Shown: in pieces, positions 23,544 to 32,300 of the stretch | How positions within the stretch are numbered: position 1 is the stretch's first letter | How the letters are laid out: the number at the start of each line of letters is the position of its first letter | NCBI GenBank assembly: GCA_964612675.1 | Contig: CAZTDD010000022.1 | Location: forward strand, 1-61,997 | Source of the DNA: CAZTDD01 sp964612675 | Lineage (GTDB): Bacteria; Hinthialibacterota; Hinthialibacteria; Hinthialibacterales; JAKPRU01 | Direction of reading: 5' to 3' | DNA length: 61,997 bases | Translations under genes and position numbers: made by a program | The notes under the pieces: generated by a model | The model's input: only the letters and a program-made list of their open reading frames with translations | Database searches by the model: none | Told to the model about the DNA's origin: nothing

Positions 23544-24959
23544 ATGGAACCGATCGTCTCAGAATCTCTCAAAACTCCCCTGATCCTGCTCGGGGGTATT
23601 GCGTACGCAGTCATCCTGGTTATCTGCACGCGTTGGTTCGCCCGCCGCCCGGAAGACAGTATGTGTATGATGATGGCGGTCGCACCGCTGGAAGTTCTCT
23701 CTTTCTACAAAGGCCTCACGCTCAAACCGTTTCTCTTGTTGTTCCCGGCGGTTGTCGCGGGCTTGGCCTGGCGCTATCGAAAATCGATTCTCGATAGACA
23801 ATGGGACCTTTCCGAGTGGGATTGGCTGATTGCCGCCTGCTGGGGCTGGACGGTCTTTTCGTGTTTCTTTGCACTCGATGCAGGCCGCGGGTTTCGGATG
23901 GCGATCCAGCTGGCCATCGTGTTTTTCATCGCGGTAGGCACAGCGCGCCTGGTCGCGAACCGTACTCATGTGCGGAGATACCTGCGGTTTCTGTCGTGGT
24001 CGGCGGCGATAGTCTGTGCGTATGCGCTCTGGCAAGCGGCCGGTTATTTCCTCGGCTTTCCATCTCAGCAGCTGCTCGCTTTGGCCCGCCTGAATCCAAC
24101 ACTGCCTCAGATGCTTGTAGAGCCCGGAGCGATTGTCTTCGCAGACTCGATGAGCGTTGTTCGTGTCTCTGCCACGTTTTTCGATTGGAATGTTTTTTCG
24201 GCCTACCTGGTGATGTTGCTGCCTCTCTTCTTGGCGGTCGTCTGGCGATACGCGTTGAAAGGAGGGCTGCCCAATGCGCTTTTCTGGGGTCTTTTGCTTC
24301 TAGTAGCCGCCTGGCTCCTGACCTTCTCGCGAAGCGGTTGGATAGGTGGCATTGCGGCTGTCTTGATCCTCACAGGATTGGGTCTACCGGTTCGCTGGTT
24401 GCTGAGACGATATATCGTTGCGATCGGAGCGGTCGTTTTGGTTTGTCTGATCGCACAGGTAGATCCGTTCACTTTATTGTTGCAGCGAGTCAGTCAAAGC
24501 GTGACCGGCGAAAGATCCGTTCAGGAACACGGCAAATACGGCCTGGCGGCGCTGGACATGCTTTACGAACATCCGCTCACCGGTGTCGGAGTTCACAACT
24601 ACGCCACAGTCTATCAGCGAGTTTACGATCCCAACATTCCCGGCGCTACCGCCCACTCGGGATTCCTATCGATCTTCGCCGAGATGGGATTTGTCGGCGG
24701 TTTGATTTATGTCCTCGCTTTTCTCTATGTTCTGGATAGTTTGTGGAAGGCCCAGAGGAACCGGTCCATGAACGATTCAGACGGGATTTTCCTGCGGTCG
24801 ATGTTTGCAGCTGTTGTGGGACTGGGCGTCTGTAACTTGTTCTATCATTTCTGGACGCAACTGTTTTTCTGGTGTTTTCTGGGATTCTGTGTAGCGGCTT
24901 CGAAAGGGTTGACTGCACCGGCGACGCAAACCGACACTCCCCCGATGTCATTGACTTAA
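23544..24959 (+). CDS. O-antigen ligase/polymerase family membrane protein
   Basis: The 471-residue protein has about ten to twelve membrane segments, for instance LLGGIAYAVILVICTRWFA, FLLLFPAVVAGLAWRYR, WLIAACWGWTVFSCFFALDA, AIQLAIVFFIAVGTARLVAN and LLLLVAAWLLTFSRSGWIGG. The LTFSRSGWIGG motif and the large periplasmic loop with LDMLYEHPLTGVGVHNY, then HSGFLSIFAEMGFVGGLIYV, are the Wzy_C/WaaL signature. It transfers or polymerises undecaprenyl-linked glycan on the periplasmic side. WaaL ligase, Wzy polymerase and exopolysaccharide exporters share these motifs, so the exact acceptor is open. A dispersed palindromic repeat follows the gene. Confidence 0.88.
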   Translation: MEPIVSESLKTPLILLGGIAYAVILVICTRWFARRPEDSMCMMMAVAPLEVLSFYKGLTLKPFLLLFPAVVAGLAWRYRKSILDRQWDLSEWDWLIAACWGWTVFSCFFALDAGRGFRMAIQLAIVFFIAVGTARLVANRTHVRRYLRFLSWSAAIVCAYALWQAAGYFLGFPSQQLLALARLNPTLPQMLVEPGAIVFADSMSVVRVSATFFDWNVFSAYLVMLLPLFLAVVWRYALKGGLPNALFWGLLLLVAAWLLTFSRSGWIGGIAAVLILTGLGLPVRWLLRRYIVAIGAVVLVCLIAQVDPFTLLLQRVSQSVTGERSVQEHGKYGLAALDMLYEHPLTGVGVHNYATVYQRVYDPNIPGATAHSGFLSIFAEMGFVGGLIYVLAFLYVLDSLWKAQRNRSMNDSDGIFLRSMFAAVVGLGVCNLFYHFWTQLFFWCFLGFCVAASKGLTAPATQTDTPPMSLT

Positions 24960-24978
24960 TGTCATACGGCACCGATTG

Positions 24979-25053
24979 CAGGGAGGGCGAGGCTCCCGCC
25001 GAGCCGCATGTCGAAAGGAGAATTCCGGCTCGGCGGGAGCCTCGCCCTCCCTG
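24979..25053. repeat. 28-bp perfect inverted repeat (dispersed palindromic element)
   Basis: Two perfect 28-base arms (24979-25006 and 25026-25053) surround a 19-base loop. The core GGCGAGGCTCCCGCCGAGCC is itself G+C rich, and the loop contains a GAAAGGAGAATTC stretch. No T run follows, so it is not a standard terminator. This looks like a dispersed intergenic hairpin element; it lies between the ligase gene and the convergent sugar-binding gene. A partial echo of the core (AGCCTCGCC..TTCCGACAA) occurs at about 10287 and 43300. Confidence 0.85.
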
Positions 25054-25124
25054 TGGTCTCTTGCGAAGGGCTTAACTGAAATGACGTTGAACGCTCTTTC
25101 GAATCTCACAGTCGCCTCATCCCC

Positions 25125-26063
25125 TCACGGCTGATAGAACTGCTGCGCGTTTTCTTTGGTGATAACCGGTGTCTCCAGCGTGATGGTACGCGGCACGTCT
25201 TCTCCCCGGAGGATTTTCGCCGCAGTCTGCACAGCTTCTTTTCCGCAGTTTGGGTAGTAGAACGTAGCCTCCAGGATACCGTCCATGACCATCTTCGCAC
25301 CGCCGTCCGGGCCGGGCAGACCGTCGACACCGACAAACAGGATGTCATCCGCACGCCCGAAATTCTTCGCGGCAAGATAAGCGCCCATCGCCATCGGGTC
25401 GTTATGAGCATAAACCAAGTCGATATTCGGGTTCGCCTGGAGAACCGACGGAAACTGCTGATTCGCTTCGTCCCGTAGCCAGCGGGCTTCAAACTCGGCG
25501 ATGATCTTGATGTCCGGGTAATTCTCCAGTACTTCACGCATCGGGAGGCTTCGGTCCTGTGCGGGCGGCGAACCTGCGAGGCCTTTGATCTCGACAATGT
25601 TTCCCTTTCCGTTCAGAACCTTAGCAATGTATTCGCCCGCCATCTTCCCGATCACTTTGTTGTCACCGCCGATGAAGCACGTGTAGGTATCTCCCACGAT
25701 GGCACGGTCGATGATGATCACCGGAATTCCCGCTTCGTAGACCTCTTTGATTACAGGTGTAAGCGGCGCAGCTTCGTTGGGAGAAACCATCAGCAGGTCG
25801 ATCTTCTGCATTAAAAAACTTCGGATTTGGGCGACTTGTTCGTCGTTGTCTTGATGTGCGTCGGCATAGACAATCTTCGTATCGGAATGATTCTCGGCTT
25901 CCTTTTCAATCGCAGCGTTCATCGTCTGACGCCACGGCTCAGCGAGGTTGCATTGTGAGAAACCGACCAGATACTTGTAGTCCTCCTCTCCCGCACACCC
26001 GCTCAGGGACCAGCACAAACCAACAATCAAAGCAGCTCCAACTAGACGCGACACGTTGTTCAT
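25125..26063 (-). CDS. RbsB-like sugar-binding lipoprotein of an ABC importer
   Basis: The start at MNNVSRLVGAALIVG has a GGAGGG site seven bases upstream; the frame extends to 26177 but that part is unlike a leader. The 312-residue protein has a lipobox (SLSGC, Cys23) and a periplasmic-binding fold of the ribose/galactose type: YLVGFSQCNLAEPWRQTMNA, KIVYADAHQDNDEQVAQIRS, LMVSPNEAAPLTPVIKEVYE, GIPVIIIDRAIVGDTYTCFI, NIDLVYAHNDPMAMGAYLAA and FVGVDGLPGPDGGAKMVMDG. It captures a sugar for import. No permease or ATPase gene is adjacent, so it is an orphan, perhaps sharing a transporter or acting as a sensor. It is divergent from the giant dockerin/cohesin gene. Confidence 0.92.
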   Translation of the reverse strand: MNNVSRLVGAALIVGLCWSLSGCAGEEDYKYLVGFSQCNLAEPWRQTMNAAIEKEAENHSDTKIVYADAHQDNDEQVAQIRSFLMQKIDLLMVSPNEAAPLTPVIKEVYEAGIPVIIIDRAIVGDTYTCFIGGDNKVIGKMAGEYIAKVLNGKGNIVEIKGLAGSPPAQDRSLPMREVLENYPDIKIIAEFEARWLRDEANQQFPSVLQANPNIDLVYAHNDPMAMGAYLAAKNFGRADDILFVGVDGLPGPDGGAKMVMDGILEATFYYPNCGKEAVQTAAKILRGEDVPRTITLETPVITKENAQQFYQP

Positions 26064-26343
26064 CGTTTCCCTCCGTCGAAAGATGGAGACTATTGTATCT
26101 CCTAACAGCGGCCCGTTGAACTGGTGGAAGGAGAGGTTGTAGACACGATTGAAAGGGACCAAACACAAGATCCCCATGTCGCTTCGCTCCTCCTAATAAA
26201 GGAATGAAGGATTTGCTGGTTGTCGAGTACAATGAAATGCGATAGAATCAAGCGATTTGCTATTTAACGAAGTCCCGATCCCGTTCCGGCAATCAGACGG
26301 GTAGTCACTGTAGAGAGAATGCAAACCGGATGGAGGGAGAAAA

Positions 26344-29300
26344 ATGATCGATAAGCGGAATCATTTCATGACGTTGTCCCTGGTTGTCTCGGTGGTAGCG
26401 TTGTTTATCATTCCAAGCGTTGGACACGGCTCCGACTTACGAGGCGATATCACGCAGGACGGAGAGATCGACGGACGCGATGCTCTGAAAATACTCCGAA
26501 TCGTTGAAGGTATCGAGACAGCGGTCGACGAAGACGTGTTTGCCGGAGACGTGTTCCCGTCACCCGGCACCAACGGACGCTCGATCGGGGACGGACAACT
26601 CACACGGGAAGATGCACAGCAAATCCTACGGCACACAGTTGGTTTGATTCCCAAGGGGGAGATTACCGGGCAACCTTCCGATTCGGTCCCGTACATTCAC
26701 GAGATTTCGCCGTCCCATGGTCCCGTCGGAACAGAAGTGACAATTACCGGCGGGAATTTCTTTGTATCCAACGAACGAAGCAACGCGGTCTTTTTCGGCG
26801 AGATCGAGACCGAGATTCTTGAAGTGCATGGAACTCGTATTGTTGCTGTCGTTCCCGCTGATGCGCAATCGGGACCGATTCGTGTGGTCAATAGGGGAGG
26901 GGAAGCTATCAGTGACGGCGATTTCCATGTCACTGTTGTCAAGGAATATCAACTGGACGTAGGAAGTGGGGTGGATACGAAGGATTACGGAATTTGGAAT
27001 GCCTTTCAGGAAACCGATGTCAAAGAGGATCGCAGTTTCGAGATCCCAGTCCAACAGGACGACACCACTCTGATCGGTGCCGTTCCAAAAGGCGATTCCA
27101 ATAATCTCTTTCTCTTGGTCCAATTTCCAGAGGATCGTACTCCGGTCGATTCCGGACTCCAGTTGGCAGCGGAGGAGGGCGACGCATCGGTCAACGCTCT
27201 CTCGACGGCGAAATCCTTGGTCTTTTTGTGTCCGTTCATCGTCACAAGCAACTCGGCTTTGGGCAAACAGCTGATGGAATTGATGGACAGCGTGCCGGAG
27301 GTCCACGAGCTCGCCGGCGTCATCGAAGATCGTTATCCGCAGACGAACGAAGGTATAGACGATCCGCAGATCAACGCGGCCTGGGGCGCAGCCGTCCGCG
27401 CCGTGCTGGAGGCCATGCCCCCGTCAATGCTCATCAATCGAGACGGAGAGATCGATCACGGACGCTCGGCGGCGGGCATCGATCCCTCCGCAATGCGCCT
27501 TTTTCACAGTCCTTCCGTTCTCGCTCCCGGCGGCCTCTTTCAGCACCGCGTTCCAGCCCATGTTCGTCCGGCAAACGCCGCTGATGATCGGCAGGACAGC
27601 GTCCCGATTCATCGCATTACCTTGGATGGCGATTTCATCAATATCAAAGAACCGTTCGACCTGAACTCGGGCCTCAGATTCAGGCTCAACAGCAACTATT
27701 CGCCGCTCGATTGGGTAATCGTTCTCTCCCAAGTCGACGTTGAAGACTTTCCCTACGGAATCAATGAATCCGCCGAATCTCTTAATAACCGAGTATTTAC
27801 ACGCACGGGGTATTCCGCAGCCACGATTGCCAATGCGAATTTGTGGACCGGAAAAATCGATGTTGCCTACAACGTTGTCGACTATTTTTCGAAGTCTCTC
27901 CGATCCGCCGGTAACTATATGTTTCCGGAAGTCCTGAATGAATTCAACGATGACCGACTTCTATTCAATCCACATCCCGAGCAAGCGGAGGGGATTTATA
28001 TTCTGCGGTCATACAGCGGCGCGATCATGCTCTACGACCGCTTTCAGCATGACGCGAAGATGATAGGTCAAATTCCGGTCGGAAGAGAATGGGCTTGGTT
28101 TGCACGTTGTGAAAATATCGGGCAAGCGGTTCTGGATATTTGGGATTTGCTCACAAAGGACAGCAAACGCTGGCAACGAAACGCTTTTCGCAAAGGGTTC
28201 AAGAACGCTCTTCGAATGGTGACCGCCTATTCATCCTCCTTCGACGAATCCAGATCCTATTTTGAAATCGTCAAAATGGTGCTGAATATCGGCGTCGAGT
28301 ACCTGAAGGCCAGTTTCACCACGGGGCCGTCCGGCCCCTTGTCCGGTGCACTCGGTGCAAAAATGAAAGGATTTATAGAGACGCTCTTTGAGAATGGAAG
28401 CGGTCTCCTGGGTTTCCTCGATAAAGTATCCTCCTGCGGGCGTATTATCGAACGTTCCCTTGGCCTTTTTGGAAAGACAATAGAGGTGCATTTCGCGATC
28501 AGGCCAATCCGAATCGAGCCCTACGGACCGTCTCCACTCGAATCGATGCTTTTTGTCGTTGGCGACCCTTTCAAATTCGAGGTCACCGGCTTTTCACCCA
28601 CAGTTGGAAAGCCCGGTACGGAAGTAACCGTTACCGGCGAGAATTTCATGTCCAAGAAAGAACTGAATAAGATTTATGTGAACGGCTCTCAAGTGCGTGT
28701 CACAAGTGTGGAAGGCAAAGAGAAACTAACTTTTGTCATGCCTGAAATCAAATCATACAACCGAGATCGTTATTTCCCGGTAATTATCGAGGTTGAAACC
28801 AGTGCATCCGGCGAGCGGGTCGAGGCCCCCGACAGATTCCAACTCATCCAGTTTCCCACTTTGAAATCCGTCAATCCGAGCGCCGTCTTCATGCCCGTTT
28901 CGGACGCAGAGAATCCCTGGGCGTCCCGGTTTCAGGGAACCGAATTTGACATCATGAGCGATGATTTGAATCTCATCGAGAACGCTCCGACAGCGCGGTT
29001 TTACGTTTTTCGAAGAGAAGTCGACGAGATACTGGCGGAAGAAAAAAAACGGGTCCGTGCGCGAATGCCGATCGTAACGAGCCCGGGCTCAAGCCAATCA
29101 TACGGCTATGACGCCGAACTCTATTTAGAGGAGCCGGAAACAGGAATCGAGTCAAATCGCCTGGATATGAGAATTTTGGATAAACCAGTGATCGAGAGTA
29201 TCGAGCCGACGGCGGTTAAGGCCGGACAGGTTGTCACGGTGAAGGGAAAGAACCTGGCGGTGCCTGCGAGCCCGGAGGAGATCCTCCCGCCGATTGTCAC

Positions 29301-32300
29301 GTTGGAACCGGATGATCCGAATTCCACTCGGACAGCAAGTGCGAACATTATCTACCACAATATGAACAGACTGATCTTTCGGGTTGACGTTTCGTCCGTG
29401 ACCGAAGAGACGGAAGCGTTTTCGATGAAAATCTGGAATCCGGCAGGCGCCTCAGAGACAAAAACGCTGAATATCCAGCAAGGAGTCATGGCGTTCAATA
29501 CCGGTTATTTTCCATCAATGCCCAGCGGCTACACGATTGTTCTCGCTGCAATGCCTGAAAAAGACGACGATACGCAGGGCATAAAAAGTAATAAACACTC
29601 CGTAAAAAGCAGCGAGGAACTGGTAACCGGGAAATCGCCTAACGGGGTAGTATCGATGCAGGAAGCCATGGCGATTCTGAACGGCAATCTCAATCCTTAT
29701 AAAGCACCCTACGATGACAGAAACGAAAAATGGTACGTCGAGCGAAAAGAGCAACTAGAAACCGTTACAAATGAAAAGGGCGTGACTACGTATAAATACT
29801 ATTTTCCGGAGACCCCCATTCCACCAGCCACCGGCTCGTTTTTTAAGAAAGATAAACAGGAAGACGGCAACGGACCGGATCACGAGTACGCAGAGGTTTA
29901 TTACTACAATATCCAGCACGAAGATCATGGCGGCGACGTAACTGAGACGCACACCGGCGTTCGGTATGACCTGGATGCCGATCCGTTCCATAAGGAAGAG
30001 GGGGACTATGTTGTCCCTATAGCCGGGGCTCCCCTCATCGAGGACGGAACGCCCTATCGCGACTTCAGCAAAGGTCTGCGCGACCGGATCGTCGTCACAG
30101 GGCCGCATACGTATGATTTTTCCGGTACGATCGAACTCGGCCCCGGCGACACAATCACTGTCTCACAGGACGCGGGGACGGTTCAGATGAACAACACGAC
30201 GTTGGAGGGAGATTTTACGGAGTATTCTTTCGGTACCGTGAAAGCACGTGGACCAATCCAGGTAAATGGAAATTCAGCACACATCCGCTCGGGAACATTC
30301 CATTTGACCAACGGCGACCTCCGTATCGTCAACAAATACGCGTGCGCCATCGATTCCGGCTTTCCCGGCACCCATTTGAACGGCGGTGGCATTTTTATTC
30401 AGGGCGGCGGGGGACACAAAATCGGGCATCTCACCATCGCGGATTCACACGGCCCCTCCATAAAAGTGGTTGATTCAAACGACAATCAAATCCGGGCCGA
30501 TATCGAAAACTCACACTCGCACGGGGTCGAACTGACAAACGTCAGCCTTTCTCGTGTCGACGGGACGATCAACGGAGCGGAAGGGACCGGCGTGACTCTC
30601 ACAGGAGATTGCAACGATAATACATTCTATGTTCGGGTTTCGGAGTCCCTGAACGGATTCGTAATGGACGGTGGGGAGTTTGCTAATACTTATATTGAAG
30701 GATCTATGTTTGACAACAACGGCTACGGCTTACAACTTGCCGGGACAATCAAGAACAACCAGTTGATGGTAAAAGCCTACGACAACTATCAAGACGGCTT
30801 ACGATTGGAAGGTAAAGACTCCAAGGAAAACGCGATCACAGGACAATTCTATGGCAACGGCGGCAGCGGTATCCTGTTCAAGGACGGGCCGCACCACAAC
30901 TGGATCTGTAACTCATCCCTCAATGGAAATGAACAGCACGGTATCGCGCTCATTGGAGAAGATACGCTCTTCAATGAAATCTTCGATACAAAATTCGGCA
31001 ATTTGAAAAACGATCCCGCCTACCCAAGCGGAATGCCGAACAAGGGCTGGGGAATTTATGTTCCTGACGGCAACCATAATTTTATTTGGCATTGCGCCCT
31101 TGGGGGAAATACGCTCGGTGGTTTATTCCTCAAAGATATGACGCCATCCACGGACGAGATCAATCAGGGATGGGCCGCCGGCGACGCTCTCTTCGACAGG
31201 TACAGCGGCGATTACGTTTTGGTCAGCGATTTAACTGTGGGGCGCGCCGGCTTTTCCGATGAGACCTATCCAAAAAAATCGGAAAATACCTCCGGACATG
31301 GAATCCATTTGGAAAATTGCAGCCAAGTGGTGCTCGATCAGATAAATGTTTACGGTCATGATGTCGGTTTGTACGTCGGTGGAACCAATTCATTCGGCAA
31401 TCTTATCAACAATTTTGTCTCCGATACCGCAAACCTGGATGGCATTCTTGTGAAGGATTCAATCGCCGATGAATTTAATCTTGTGCTAGTCTCTGGTAGT
31501 AAAGGCAACGGAGCCCGCCTGGTTAATGCACAACGGACGGTTTTCGAGAATCCCGATTTTATCACGAATGGTTTCAGATCGAATGAACTCTCAGCAGTTG
31601 TTATCGATGGCGCTCTGAACGTCGCAGTACAATGTCTTGAAATTGTGAATTCCGGAAAGAACGCGGTCGAGGTTTTGAATTCCGAGAATACGCGAGTTAC
31701 TGCATGTAATATTTCGCAATGCGGCGCGGACGGAATCCTTGTTTCCGAACAATCGATAAACACAACACTCGATCGCATCTCCTTGGACCAAGCCGTCGGA
31801 GCGGGAATTTATTTCGATGACGTCAAAAATGCAACGCTTGAGAGTCCATCCGAAGAATGGAAAGGAAAGTACATTTCACCCAGGATCGAGTTTAATGAAG
31901 GACCGGGGATTCTACTCGAAGATTCGGTAAACATCAGGATCGGCGACAGCTCCAGGGGTTACAAGATCTATGATAATCTTAATCCCGGTATCCTGATTAT
32001 GGGCTCGAACACACAAGGCGTCGACGTCTATTCGAACAGTTTTTTGAATAACGACACCGGCATTCAGGTTGAAGATGGCGGCGATATCGTCATCGGCGGT
32101 CAGTATGGCGGCGGGAACCGCTTTTCCTCCAACCGCCGCGCGGATATTCTTGCCGGGGGTCAGGTTTCCGAGCTGACGATCATTGGAAACGACATGCAGA
32201 ATTCGGGTCTCGGATCGTTAGAATCCGTCGACGTTTCCCCGCCAAGCGAGAGCGCCATTGTTCTTGAAAATGGGATCAAGGGAGCGGCCATAAAAAGCAA

